Part shown: one piece after another, positions 13,393-21,020 of the stretch
Numbering within the stretch: the stretch's first letter is position 1
How the letters are laid out: every line of letters starts with the position of its first letter
NCBI GenBank assembly: GCA_947165405.1
Contig: CAMVAG010000011.1
Span: 1 to 21,199, forward strand
DNA: 21,199 nt
Origin: an uncultured Selenomonadales bacterium
Lineage (GTDB): Bacteria; Bacillota; Negativicutes; Selenomonadales; Selenomonadaceae
Reading direction: 5' to 3'
Translations under genes and position numbers: made by a program
Notes under the pieces: generated by a model
The model's input: only the letters and a program-made list of their open reading frames with translations
Told to the model about the DNA's origin: nothing
The model's database searches: none

Positions 13393-15195
13393 TTGGAAGC
13401 GGAAGCAAAAAACATTGAACTTGTAAATTTACTTGAGAAAATCAAACGCGGCGAAATTCAGTTGCCGGATTTTCAGCGCAGTTGGGTTTGGAGCGACAAA
13501 CAAATTAAATCGCTGCTCGAAAGCGTGATTCGCGGCTTCCCGATAAATTCAATCATGCTTTTGGAGTGCGACGCCGACAGCGTGAAATTTTCCTTCCGAA
13601 AAATCGAATTGCTTGAAAGTGTCGAATCCAAGCCGCATCATTTAATCCTTGACGGTCAGCAGCGATTGACTTCACTTTTCGGCGCGCTTTATTCCGACGA
13701 GCCCGTAAAAATCCTCGACGGCAAAGGCAAGGTCAAAAATTTTTTTTACTACGTCGACATGAAAAAAGCGATTGCCGCCGTTCAAAATTCCGAGACCGAC
13801 GAAGACATGATTATTTCCGTCAACGATAATAAAAAATTAAAAGCCAAAGGAAAAAATTGGGACTTGTCGACGCCCGAAAAAGAATTCGCCGCCGGCATGT
13901 TCCCGCTCAATAAAATTTTTGAAAGTCGCAAATGGTTCCGCCGCTATGAAAAATTTTTTCGTGATGAAGCAGCGGAAAAATTGGCGGATACTTTTGACGA
14001 TACGGTCGTCGTTAAACTTTCCTCGTATAAAGTTGCGTGTATCATGTTGGAAAAAAATATTCCGCTTGCGGCGATTTGTAAAATTTTTGAGAAAGTCAAT
14101 ATCGGCGGCGTGAAATTGAGCACGTCCGATTTGCTTACGGCGATTTTCGCGAAACAAACCGACGCGACCGGCAAACCTGTCGAATTGCGCCGCGACTGGG
14201 AAGAATTTCAAGCAGAGATTGCAGAAAAAAATTTAAGCGTTTTAAAGGAAGTCGACTTCTCGAATTTCATTACGGCGGTGACTCTTCTTGTCAGCTACGA
14301 AAAATTTTGCACCGACAAAAAAAATTCTGTCTCTTGCAAAAGCGAGGACATTTTAAAACTTGACTACAACGATTATATAAAATACAAAGACGCCGCCTGC
14401 GAAGGTTTCATTGAGGCCGCAAAATTTTTGGAAGAGGAAAGCATTACGACGACAAAATATCTTCCGTATAATCCGCAACTCATTCCCATGTCTGCGATTT
14501 TTGCCGAACTCAAATTAATCGGCAAGAGTAATGCTGCGAGCCGGAAAAAAATTCGGCAATGGTATTGGACGGCGGTCTTCAGCGAGGCTTACAGGGAAGG
14601 TCATTTGGCACGCTTCGCCAAAGATATTGTGCAAGTCACGGATTGGATTAAAACCGACAAGACGCCCAAGATTATCGAAGACGTTCAGCTCACCGCTTGG
14701 AAATTGTTGAACGCTAAAAAACTTCAATCAGCTGTTTACAAAGGTTTGGTCTCGATTATTTTCAAGAACGGAGCAAAAGATTTTATCGCCGGTAAGAACA
14801 TGGGCTCAAGCGCGAACTACGCCGAAGGTATCGACATGCATCACATCTTCCCGAAAAAATTTTGCGAGGCTCAAAAATTTTCCAAAGACAAATGCGAAAA
14901 CATTGCCAACAAGACGCTGATTTTGGCGGGAACGAATCGGATTATCGGCAGCAATGCTCCGAGCGTTTATCTTGAAAAAATCGAGAATAAGACGAAGCTT
15001 TCAAGCACGGAAGTCGATGAAATTTTGGAACGCCACTTTATCGACGCCGAACTTTGCCGCGCAGATAAATTTGATGCTTTTGTTGTCGACAGGGCGAAAA
15101 AAATTCTTGCAGCTGTCGAAGAATGCACCGGGCGAAAAATTTCGGGGCGCGACAGTTCCGAAATTAGAAAAGTTTTCAGTGCGTCTCTGCAATAA
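13393..15195 (+). CDS. DUF262 and HNH/DUF1524 fusion protein, GmrSD-like
   Basis: This 600-residue protein has two recognisable parts. The N-terminal DUF262 domain has a ParB-like nucleotidase fold, with IQLPDFQRSWVW (22-33), SVIRGFPINSI and the NTP-sensing motif LILDGQQRLTSL (DGQQR at 87-91). The C-terminal region is HNH-like (DUF1524): MHHIFPKKF with the HxxP motif at about 484-487, then NIANKTLILAGTNRIIGS and PSVYL. In GmrSD, a type IV restriction enzyme that cuts modified phage DNA, these are two halves or one fused chain. No methyltransferase is nearby, as expected for type IV. The start is TTG at 13393, 12 bases after GAAGGG. Codon use resembles the neighbours. The defence role is inferred from the family. 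Confidence 0.88.
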   Translation: MEAEAKNIELVNLLEKIKRGEIQLPDFQRSWVWSDKQIKSLLESVIRGFPINSIMLLECDADSVKFSFRKIELLESVESKPHHLILDGQQRLTSLFGALYSDEPVKILDGKGKVKNFFYYVDMKKAIAAVQNSETDEDMIISVNDNKKLKAKGKNWDLSTPEKEFAAGMFPLNKIFESRKWFRRYEKFFRDEAAEKLADTFDDTVVVKLSSYKVACIMLEKNIPLAAICKIFEKVNIGGVKLSTSDLLTAIFAKQTDATGKPVELRRDWEEFQAEIAEKNLSVLKEVDFSNFITAVTLLVSYEKFCTDKKNSVSCKSEDILKLDYNDYIKYKDAACEGFIEAAKFLEEESITTTKYLPYNPQLIPMSAIFAELKLIGKSNAASRKKIRQWYWTAVFSEAYREGHLARFAKDIVQVTDWIKTDKTPKIIEDVQLTAWKLLNAKKLQSAVYKGLVSIIFKNGAKDFIAGKNMGSSANYAEGIDMHHIFPKKFCEAQKFSKDKCENIANKTLILAGTNRIIGSNAPSVYLEKIENKTKLSSTEVDEILERHFIDAELCRADKFDAFVVDRAKKILAAVEECTGRKISGRDSSEIRKVFSASLQ

Positions 15196-15238
15196 AAAAA
15201 ATCCCCGCCGCGTCAATGCAACGGGGAAATTTTTTTGT
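15193..15238. terminator. Bidirectional terminator between DUF262 gene and lysA
   Basis: TCCCCG (15202-15207) pairs with CGGGGA (15222-15227). The stem is flanked by an A-run on the left and a T-run (15230-15236) on the right, so it can end both converging transcripts. Confidence 0.85.
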
Positions 15239-15244
15239 CGTCAA

Positions 15245-16531
15245 TCACTTTTTCAATTTGAGGCGGGCGTTCGGAAAATTCAGCGTGGCAAAATAATCGT
15301 CAAGGGTTTCTGCGCGGCGAATCATTTCAACCTCGCCGCTCTCACGAATCAAAAGTTCCGCGCTCCGAAGTTTGCCGTTGTAGTTGAAGCCCATAGCGTG
15401 CCCGTGCGCGCCCGTGTCGTGAATAATCACAACGTCGCCGACTTCAATTTTCGGGAGGCGGCGGTCAATCGCGAACTTGTCATTGTTTTCGCAAAGGGAG
15501 CCGGTCACGTCGTAAATTTCGTCGCAAGGCGCGTCCTCCTTGCCCAAAACCGTGATGTGATGATAGGCGTTGTAAAGAGCGGGGCGCATCAAATCGGACA
15601 TGCAAGAATCAAGCCCGATATAATTTTTGTAAGTGTTCTTTTTGTGCAGGACAGTCGACACGAGCCAACCTGCCGAACCCGTCATGGCACGACCGCTTTC
15701 CATTGCGAGGCGCACGTCCCCCAAACCGTTCGGCACCAAAATTTCATGGAAGAGTTCCTTAATGCCTTCGCCGACCATTTTCAAATTAACGGGCAATTCG
15801 TCAGGGTGATAGGGAATGCCCAAGCCGCCGCCCAAGTTCACGAACTCAAATTTTATTCCGAGTTCATTTTTTATTTTCGCGGCAAGCTCAAACATAATCC
15901 GCGCCGTGTAAATGAAAGTCGAGGCCTTGCGTTCGTTGGAGGCAATCATCGTGTGCAAGCCGAATCGTTTAATGCCCTTGTCGAGGCAAATCTTGTAAGC
16001 CGCAAAAATTTGTTCGCGGGTCAAGCCGTATTTTGCTTCGGCGGGGCGACCGATTATATCGTTGCCGTCGTTCATGATGTCGGCGGGATTGTATCGGAAG
16101 GAAATTATTTCGGGCAAGCGGGCGTTGCGTTCCAAGTAATCGATATGCGTTATGTCGTCGAGGTTGATAATCGCGCCCAACGAAAGAGCCTTGCGAAATT
16201 CTTCGGCGGGCGTGTCGTTTGAAGTCAACATAATTTTTTCGCCGATAACTCCCGCTGCCTTGCTGATAAAAAGTTCGGCGATTGAGCTGCAATCGGTGCC
16301 CGCGCCGTCACGAGCCAAAATCTCGACGATATAAGGATTGGGCGTCGCCTTCACTGCAAAGTGTTCGATGAATTCGGGTGCCCAGTCAAATGCCTCACGC
16401 AACTTTTTAAAATTCTCACGGATAATTTTTTCGTCGTATATGTGGAAGGGCGTCGGGAATTTTTTTATCACTTCGCGCAAAGCGGCTTCTGTCATTGGGA
16501 ATTTTTTTGGATTTTGAAAGATGTTCGTCAT
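15245..16531 (-). CDS. lysA: Diaminopimelate decarboxylase
   Basis: LysA makes L-lysine from meso-diaminopimelate with PLP, the last step of lysine synthesis. Its 428 residues form a fold III alanine-racemase-like barrel followed by a beta domain. The PLP lysine is K61 in HFAVKATPNP. GADCSS-like TDCSSIAEL, the TSNDTPAEEF and INLDDI blocks, the phosphate-binding glycine loop GGGLGIPY, and the late CENNDKFA and DTGAHGHAMGFNYNG blocks fit this family. The ATG at 16531 follows GGGAGGGA by 5 bases. Upstream in-frame codons back to 16687 would read through the promoter and are rejected. It has its own promoter and shares a terminator with the converging gene. A carboxynorspermidine decarboxylase is less likely given the sequence blocks. 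Confidence 0.92.
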   Translation of the reverse strand: MTNIFQNPKKFPMTEAALREVIKKFPTPFHIYDEKIIRENFKKLREAFDWAPEFIEHFAVKATPNPYIVEILARDGAGTDCSSIAELFISKAAGVIGEKIMLTSNDTPAEEFRKALSLGAIINLDDITHIDYLERNARLPEIISFRYNPADIMNDGNDIIGRPAEAKYGLTREQIFAAYKICLDKGIKRFGLHTMIASNERKASTFIYTARIMFELAAKIKNELGIKFEFVNLGGGLGIPYHPDELPVNLKMVGEGIKELFHEILVPNGLGDVRLAMESGRAMTGSAGWLVSTVLHKKNTYKNYIGLDSCMSDLMRPALYNAYHHITVLGKEDAPCDEIYDVTGSLCENNDKFAIDRRLPKIEVGDVVIIHDTGAHGHAMGFNYNGKLRSAELLIRESGEVEMIRRAETLDDYFATLNFPNARLKLKK

Positions 16532-16571
16532 TGAAATCCCTCCCGAAAAATTTTGTATACTTTGTGCATTG

Positions 16572-16580
16572 ATTATAACA
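16572..16580 (-). promoter_or_regulatory. lysA promoter, extended -10 element
   Basis: The minus strand reads TGTTATAAT, an extended -10, about 40 bases before the start codon, with no good -35. A second possibility, TTGTTA with TATACA 16 bases on, overlaps it. No lysine riboswitch is seen in this short leader. Confidence 0.5.
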
Positions 16581-16607
16581 AAAATTTTTCGTAAGGGAAT
16601 AGCCGCA

Positions 16608-17285
16608 TTAAATTTTCCGCCGCGCAGATTTTTTCCAAGCCGCAACCAATTCACGCGCCGCAAGTTTCGGATTATCCGCGCCCGCAACAGCCGACACCAC
16701 GAAGAAACCTTGAACGCCCGTCGCGCCGAGTGAGGGAATGTCTTTCAACTTGACGCCGCCGCCGACCACAATCGGTAGCGGGCTGACCTTGACGAGTTCG
16801 GAAATTTCTTCAAAACTCAAAACTTTTTCGGCATCGGTTTTCGTCGACGTGGCATGTAAAGCTCCGACACCGAAGTAATCAATTTGCGAAACGTCCGCGC
16901 CGGTGATGATTGCCGTCGAGTTCGCGCTCAAGCCGACGATTGAATCTTCGCCCAAAAATTTTCTGCAGACTTCAACGGGAATATCATTTTGCCCGACGTG
17001 CACGCCGTCAACTTTAATTCCCGCCTCGCGCGCAGCCAACACAACGTCAAGTCTGTCGTCGACAAGCAACGCAACCGAATCGCTCTTGCCGAGTTCATGA
17101 ATCACTTGAGCAGATTTTTTTAAGATGGAAATCATTTCGCGGGCAGAGGCAACCTTCGAACGAATTTGCACGCATGTGAAGCCCTCGCCGACAGCCGCCG
17201 CAACAATTTCCTCGACGGGGCAATTGCAATTTTCCGAACCGATAACCAGATAAGCCGAAATGTCAAGCCGCTCTCTGATACTCAT
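16608..17285 (-). CDS. thiE: Thiamine-phosphate synthase
   Basis: ThiE joins hydroxymethylpyrimidine diphosphate and thiazole phosphate to give thiamine phosphate. The 225-residue TIM barrel shows VQIRSK (family VQLREK), LLVDDRLDVVLA, VDGVHVGQNDIP, a GLSANS loop, DYFGVGALHATSTKTDA, PIVVGGGV and the phosphate-binding end VVSAVAGADNP. The start ATG overlaps the preceding stop by 4 bases (ATGA), so translation is coupled. It is last in the thiM unit. No clear terminator separates it from the lysA promoter region. thiD, which would supply the pyrimidine phosphate, is not in the window. Confidence 0.93.
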   Translation of the reverse strand: MSIRERLDISAYLVIGSENCNCPVEEIVAAAVGEGFTCVQIRSKVASAREMISILKKSAQVIHELGKSDSVALLVDDRLDVVLAAREAGIKVDGVHVGQNDIPVEVCRKFLGEDSIVGLSANSTAIITGADVSQIDYFGVGALHATSTKTDAEKVLSFEEISELVKVSPLPIVVGGGVKLKDIPSLGATGVQGFFVVSAVAGADNPKLAARELVAAWKKSARRKI

Positions 17286-17656
17286 CGTCTTATCCTTCCC
17301 AACGTCTCGCGTATTCTGTCTTCGACGGATTGAGGTTTTGCTTCAGCGGTTTGAGGTTTTTCGTCAAGAGCCTCGTTGAGCCTGTCGATTTTTCCGTCCA
17401 TCATGTTCGAAAAGCCGGGGCGAATGTCAGCTTTCAAGACGACCTCCGTGCGGATTCCCTTCTCCGCCAAAACGAACGTCGCTTTTTTGACAACAGCCAT
17501 GACCGAATCCCAATCGCCTTCAATCTCCGTGAACATTGAATTTGTTTTGTTGGGCAAGCCCGATTCGCGAATGACCTTCACGACTTCGGCAACATGTTTG
17601 CTAAGTTCTTCGCCGCTGCCGACGGGCGCAATCGCCACTGCAACCAATGTATTCAT
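17282..17656 (-). CDS. MTH1187-family thiamine-binding protein (DUF77)
   Basis: This 124-residue ferredoxin-like protein begins MNTLVAVAIAPVGSGEELSKH, the usual start of the MTH1187/YqgV family. Members bind thiamine or its precursors, but the purpose is unclear. The core ends near residue 95. A charged tail rich in Lys, Pro and Gln (EKPQTAEAKPQSVEDRI) is longer than usual. The ATG at 17656 is chosen because GGAG from the end of thiM lies 8 bases upstream; the in-frame GTG at 17665 has no such site. The position between thiM and thiE supports a thiamine-related role. Confidence 0.85.
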   Translation of the reverse strand: MNTLVAVAIAPVGSGEELSKHVAEVVKVIRESGLPNKTNSMFTEIEGDWDSVMAVVKKATFVLAEKGIRTEVVLKADIRPGFSNMMDGKIDRLNEALDEKPQTAEAKPQSVEDRIRETLGRIRR

Positions 17657-17661
17657 TTCAA

Positions 17662-18519
17662 TCACTCCATTCCGAAATTGAACATGTTTTCGAACGAGCC
17701 GACCACGCGGAAATTGTCCGCAACCTCTTCCGCCGTCAATTCATACAAGTTGTCCAAGAACTCAACTTTGAAACTTGCGGGAGCCTCGCTTTGAGCCGCC
17801 GCCTTCGAGCCTGCAAGATTAAACATCGTCGTTGCCGTCAATGCCGCAATGAAAGGAGTCGTGACCGCCGCATAAACTGCCATGACGCCGCCGAGTGCAC
17901 AGCCGCTGCCGGTTATCTTCGTGAAAAGTTCCGAGCCGCCCGCGCAGTTGATTACGTTTTCGCCGTCTGTTACCAAATCTTCTTCGCCGGAAACTGCAAC
18001 CGCACCGCCCGTGAATTTTGCAATGGCAAGCGCGGCGGACTTGGCAGCAGAAACTTTTTCAGTCGATTCGACGCCGTGAACATTTCCGCCCGCCTCGTTA
18101 ATCAGTTGCCAAAGTTTTGCAAGCGCGATTATTTCGGAGGCATTTCCGCGAACGATTGCAGGATTGTAAATTTTCAGTTGCGTTAAAATTTTCGTGCGCA
18201 ATTCGGATAAGCCGATGCCTACGGGGTCGAGCACCCAAGGCTTTTTGTTCGCGAAGAGTGCCCGCGCCGCTTGAGGCAGTGTTTCCTCGTAGAAGGGCAT
18301 CGCCGTTCCCATGTTGATATAAAATGCCGGCGCGACCTTGGCGACGGATTCGCATTCGTCAGCGAGGTAAAGCATTGCCGCCGCGCCGCCGACTGCCAGT
18401 TGAGCGTTCGCGACAAAATCTTGCGTGACGGTGTTGGTTATCGACGGCACCAGAGGTTTTTCTGCGCGGACTTGTTCGACAGCTTTGGCAATGGCCGAGC
18501 GAATTTCTTCTTCCCTCAT
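17662..18519 (-). CDS. thiM: Hydroxyethylthiazole kinase
   Basis: ThiM phosphorylates salvaged 4-methyl-5-hydroxyethylthiazole for ThiE. Its 285 residues form a ribokinase-like fold. Markers are SITNTVTQDFVANAQLAVG, YINMGT, VLDPVGIG, VRGNASEI and the catalytic KITGSGCALGG (Cys207). The usual GASPxM stretch near the thiazole site reads GGAAAM here. ATG at 18519 is preferred over ATG at 18525 because AAGGAGG is 7 bases before the first and only 1 before the second. No TPP riboswitch elements are seen in the 65 bases up to tRNA-Glu. The gene ends 5 bases before the next start. Confidence 0.93.
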   Translation of the reverse strand: MREEEIRSAIAKAVEQVRAEKPLVPSITNTVTQDFVANAQLAVGGAAAMLYLADECESVAKVAPAFYINMGTAMPFYEETLPQAARALFANKKPWVLDPVGIGLSELRTKILTQLKIYNPAIVRGNASEIIALAKLWQLINEAGGNVHGVESTEKVSAAKSAALAIAKFTGGAVAVSGEEDLVTDGENVINCAGGSELFTKITGSGCALGGVMAVYAAVTTPFIAALTATTMFNLAGSKAAAQSEAPASFKVEFLDNLYELTAEEVADNFRVVGSFENMFNFGME

Positions 18520-18540
18520 GTTCATTCCTCCTTAAACTCA

Positions 18541-18569
18541 AAAGGACGCTGCCGCACGCAACGCCCTTT
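18541..18569 (-). terminator. Hairpin between tRNA-Glu and thiM (terminator or attenuator)
   Basis: On the minus strand a 12-bp stem (AAAGGGCGTTGC with GCAGCGTCCTTT, two G-U pairs) has a GTGCG loop and is followed by TTGAGTTT. The T-tract is poor, so read-through into thiM is likely. Confidence 0.7.
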
Positions 18570-18584
18570 GTTAATTTCAATTTA

Positions 18585-18659
18585 TGGTGACGCCTAAGGG
18601 ATTCGAACCCTTGAACCCGCCGTGAGAGGGCGGTGTCTTAACCACTTGACGAAGGCGCC
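18585..18659 (-). tRNA. tRNA-Glu (anticodon CTC)
   Basis: The cloverleaf is complete: acceptor GGCGCCT / AGGCGTC (one G-U), D arm with AAGTGGTTAAGA, anticodon stem CCGCC / GGCGG with loop CTCTCAC (CTC at 18626-18624), T arm with GGTTCGAATCC, discriminator A, and an encoded CCA. It reads GAG and probably backs up a TTC tRNA elsewhere. Confidence 0.97.
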
Positions 18660-18674
18660 GAATCACTGCGCAAA

Positions 18675-18703
18675 ATGATAACACACTAACAATTTTTCGT
18701 CAA
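18675..18703 (-). promoter_or_regulatory. Promoter of tRNA-Glu
   Basis: The minus strand reads TTGACG (18703-18698) and TATCAT (18680-18675) with 17 bases between, placed 15 bases before the mature tRNA 5' end. The rest of the 18660-18829 gap holds this promoter and the nusB terminator. Confidence 0.8.
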
Positions 18704-18770
18704 GGTTAATAAATTTTTTTCTCCCGTCAAGTCGAAGAGGTTATCAAAAAATTTTAGTGCTCTGTGCGGA

Positions 18771-18814
18771 AAAAAATTTCCCGGCGGTCGCTTGACTGTC
18801 GGGAAAATTTTTTT
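18771..18814 (-). terminator. Terminator of the asp23-nusB operon
   Basis: TTTCCCG (18777-18783) pairs with CGGGAAA (18800-18806), with further pairing of CGGTC and GACTG inside and A/T-runs on both sides. It lies 16 bases past the nusB stop and could work in both directions. Confidence 0.9.
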
Positions 18815-18829
18815 ATGGAAAGAGAATTT

Positions 18830-19252
18830 TCATTTGGAAATAGCTTCAAGAATTCCGTTTACGAATCGGCTTGAATCGTCGGTGCCGTATTTTTTAGCCA
18901 GTTCCACCGCCTCGTTTATGGCGATGTTTTTCGAGAGCTTCGGCTCAAGGAATTTCATTTCGTATACGGCGAGCCGCAAAATATTTCTGTCCGCCGCCAT
19001 GATTCTAGGCAACTGCCAGCCCTCTTTCAAATGTTCAGTGATAATTTCATCGATCTCTTTGAGGTGCTCCCGCGTTCCCTTGACCGTGCTGTCAATGTAA
19101 GTAAAATCTTTTTTGAGTGTCAATCGCGGCTCTTCGTCAAACATAGTTTCTATTGCAAGGTTTTCGCAAGCTTCGCGCTCGTTTTCCTCGAAATTAAAAT
19201 CCAGCTGAAACAACGCCTTGAATGCTGCCTCGCGTGCAAGTTTGCGACTCAT
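18830..19252 (-). CDS. nusB: Transcription antitermination factor NusB
   Basis: NusB binds boxA RNA with S10 and aids rRNA antitermination. The 140-residue all-helical protein shows SRKLAREAAFKALFQLDF at the start, IDEIITEHLKEGW, DRNILRLAVYEMKF and AINEAVELAKKYGTDDSSRFVNGIL, all family blocks. GGAAGGA precedes the ATG by 5 bases. It is the last gene of the Asp23 group, a common order in Firmicutes, and is followed by a terminator. Confidence 0.97.
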   Translation of the reverse strand: MSRKLAREAAFKALFQLDFNFEENEREACENLAIETMFDEEPRLTLKKDFTYIDSTVKGTREHLKEIDEIITEHLKEGWQLPRIMAADRNILRLAVYEMKFLEPKLSKNIAINEAVELAKKYGTDDSSRFVNGILEAISK

Positions 19253-19273
19253 ATATTTTTCCTTCCAAAAAAA

Positions 19274-19525
19274 TTACCAACGCTGAATTTTGTCCGGCAA
19301 GAGTTCGTCGAGCTTGTGGAGAATTTTTTCAATCAAATCGTCTTTGCTGTCGAAACGCGAGCCAATGAACAAGCCTATGGTTCCGCATAAAAGAATGAAC
19401 AGCGTATTAAAGAAACCGATAAGCAAAATCGCTCCGCCTGCAACAAGCCCCGTAATAAAACCGATTTTCCGTGTGCGGTGCGACTCGAAGAGGTCGATAA
19501 CGAAATTTTTTACTGCCTCTATCAT
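19274..19525 (-). CDS. DUF2273 small membrane protein
   Basis: This 83-residue protein has two membrane segments (about 20-39 and 41-57, ending in the glycine-rich GTIGLFIGSRFD) and short charged ends. The DUF2273 family is almost always found with asp23 and amaP and is thought to belong to the same membrane complex; its job is unknown. ATG at 19525 is chosen because AGGCGG lies 8 bases before it; the in-frame GTG at 19534 lacks a site. It begins 12 bases after the preceding stop. Confidence 0.85.
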   Translation of the reverse strand: MIEAVKNFVIDLFESHRTRKIGFITGLVAGGAILLIGFFNTLFILLCGTIGLFIGSRFDSKDDLIEKILHKLDELLPDKIQRW

Positions 19526-19537
19526 TTGAAACACCGC

Positions 19538-19945
19538 CTATCTCACGCGCCGTTTTTGGGTGACCGGTTTGACTATTTGCTTGACTTTGACTTCGACGGG
19601 CACATAAAATTCCAATGCCAAAAATTCTTTCAAAGCGGTGTTGATTGCCTTGTCCGCCGCCTGACTTGCTCGCGGGGCGGAAAAGCCTTCCGCTAATGTT
19701 GTCGTCAAGCGGATCTTCAGCGGATTAACGGCGTTTAATTTTTCGACTGCAACTGTTGTATCATGAATTTCTTTGATGTCTGTCAATGCCCGTTCCGCGA
19801 TTCTTTGGACTGCCGCGAATTCCACACGGATAAGCCCGTAGTCGGTTTTCTTAAGCAAAAATTCTCCGCTGCTCGTCCGCGCCGCCGAAAGTGTCACGAC
19901 TTTTTTGGTCTTGTTTAAAATTTTTCCTATCAAATCTCTCAACAT
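19538..19945 (-). CDS. Soluble AmaP/Asp23-like paralogue without membrane anchor
   Basis: This 135-residue protein has one Asp23-like domain. Its second half is a clear relative of the neighbouring AmaP: IRLTTTLAEGFSAPRASQAA here against VRLTITLGQGFSAPKVSEAA, and VPVEVKVKQIVKPVT against VPVEVKVEEITHAIT. The N-terminus (MLRDLIGKILNKTKKVVTLS) is a basic amphipathic stretch, not the two-helix anchor of AmaP. GAGGTG lies 5 bases before the ATG, and the gene starts 9 bases after the amaP stop. The arrangement suggests a tandem duplication that lost the anchor. It may bind the AmaP-Asp23 complex from the cytoplasmic side; that is inference. Confidence 0.8.
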   Translation of the reverse strand: MLRDLIGKILNKTKKVVTLSAARTSSGEFLLKKTDYGLIRVEFAAVQRIAERALTDIKEIHDTTVAVEKLNAVNPLKIRLTTTLAEGFSAPRASQAADKAINTALKEFLALEFYVPVEVKVKQIVKPVTQKRRVR

Positions 19946-19954
19946 ATCGGCACC

Positions 19955-20524
19955 TCAAACGACACGCTTATCGCGTCCGGTAATTGCATGAGTGATTTCT
20001 TCGACTTTGACCTCAACGGGCACGTCGGTAAGTTCAAGCGTCATCGATAAAGCTTCGTCAATCGCCTTGACTGCCGCCTCACTGACTTTGGGAGCCGAAA
20101 AACCTTGACCGAGCGTTATCGTCAAGCGAACGTTTATCGGCATTGCATCATCTTTTTTGTAGACGGAAGCTTGAGCCTCGCGCACGCCGTTTATCGTGAT
20201 TGCCGCCCGTTCAATGACATCGATAATCGCGGGCACTGCAATTTTGACTTCGCCCGGTTTGTCTTTTTCGAGTTGAATATCACCCGACGCGACCGAAAGC
20301 CCTCCTTTGCTTGAGCGAGAAAAGACTCCCGTCAAGAGAATCAGACTTGCCGCGAACATTCCTGCCAATATCATCAAAGTTTCTTCACGTGCAATTATGA
20401 AATTCAATTCGTTTTGCCAGATGTTCAGCGGGATTATTTTCAAGCACACGCCCGCGCAGATTATCAGCGCACCCAGCACCAACAGGACGTAAAAAAGTAA
20501 TATAAGGCGTCGAATTATCCCCAT
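19955..20524 (-). CDS. amaP: Alkaline shock response membrane anchor protein AmaP
   Basis: This 189-residue protein has two N-terminal membrane helices (about 6-29 and 48-68) and a cytoplasmic Asp23-like domain (about 85-180) with VPAIIDVIERAA, VRLTITLGQGFSAP and DVPVEVKVEEI. In Staphylococcus, AmaP anchors Asp23 at the membrane; deletion of asp23 there induces cell-envelope stress genes. The ATG is preceded by GGGAGGTGA. It lies 40 bases downstream of asp23 and just ahead of its soluble paralogue. Confidence 0.87.
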   Translation of the reverse strand: MGIIRRLILLFYVLLVLGALIICAGVCLKIIPLNIWQNELNFIIAREETLMILAGMFAASLILLTGVFSRSSKGGLSVASGDIQLEKDKPGEVKIAVPAIIDVIERAAITINGVREAQASVYKKDDAMPINVRLTITLGQGFSAPKVSEAAVKAIDEALSMTLELTDVPVEVKVEEITHAITGRDKRVV

Positions 20525-20564
20525 AAAACTTCTTCACCTCCCGACAAAAATAAATCTTCGTGTT

Positions 20565-20969
20565 TCAATGGACGCGAGTTTCTTCTTCTTGTTTTTCTTC
20601 TTCGGGGAAGCTGACGCCCTGCACGTGAACGTTGACTTCGACGACAGCAAGACCGGTCATCGTCTCGATAGCGCGTTTGATATTTTCCTGCGCTGCCAAA
20701 GCAACATCGGGGATTCTTGCGCCGTATTTGACGATAATGAACAAATCGATTGCCGCCTCGCGTTCGCCGACTTCGACTTTAACGCCTTTGGAAAAATTTT
20801 TGCGACCGAGCATTTCGGCAATGCCGCCGACAACGCCGCCGCTCATGCCCGCTATGCCGTCAATTTCTGTGGCAGCGAGCCCCGCAATGATGCTTACGAC
20901 CTCGTCCGCAATCTTTATCGCGCCAAGTCCTGTTCCATCGCTTTTTACCAAATCTTTTTCTTCCGCCAT
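20565..20969 (-). CDS. asp23: Asp23/Gls24 family envelope stress protein
   Basis: This 134-residue cytoplasmic protein has IKIADEVVSIIAGLAATEIDG, the glycine-rich turn GMSGGVVGGIAEMLGRK, VKVEVGEREAAIDLFIIVKYG and the closing VEVNVHVQGVSF, all typical of Asp23/Gls24 proteins. These form filaments or patches at the membrane through AmaP. The acidic tail (EEEKQEEETRVH) is normal. ATG at 20969 follows GAGGAGG by 9 bases; the in-frame ATG at 20987 overlaps that site and is rejected. It is the first gene of the minus-strand stress operon that runs to nusB. Confidence 0.92.
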   Translation of the reverse strand: MAEEKDLVKSDGTGLGAIKIADEVVSIIAGLAATEIDGIAGMSGGVVGGIAEMLGRKNFSKGVKVEVGEREAAIDLFIIVKYGARIPDVALAAQENIKRAIETMTGLAVVEVNVHVQGVSFPEEEKQEEETRVH

Positions 20970-21020
20970 TATAAAAAACCTCCTCATTTATCTGTGGCAA
21001 TACCACTTTTTCTGAATTAT

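Noticed and set aside
13393..15195. Multi-gene defence island around the DUF262-HNH gene
   Set aside because: Both neighbours are housekeeping genes (rpsO, lysA) with their own terminators; no helicase, nuclease, methyltransferase or integrase is nearby.
14954..16222. Long plus-strand open frame of 422 codons across the end of the DUF262 gene and lysA
   Set aside because: It runs antisense to lysA, crosses the bidirectional terminator, has no ribosome-binding site, and its product has no recognisable motif.
18520..18584. TPP riboswitch expected before thiM
   Set aside because: The gap is too short and lacks the CTGAGA and related core elements; only a simple hairpin is present.
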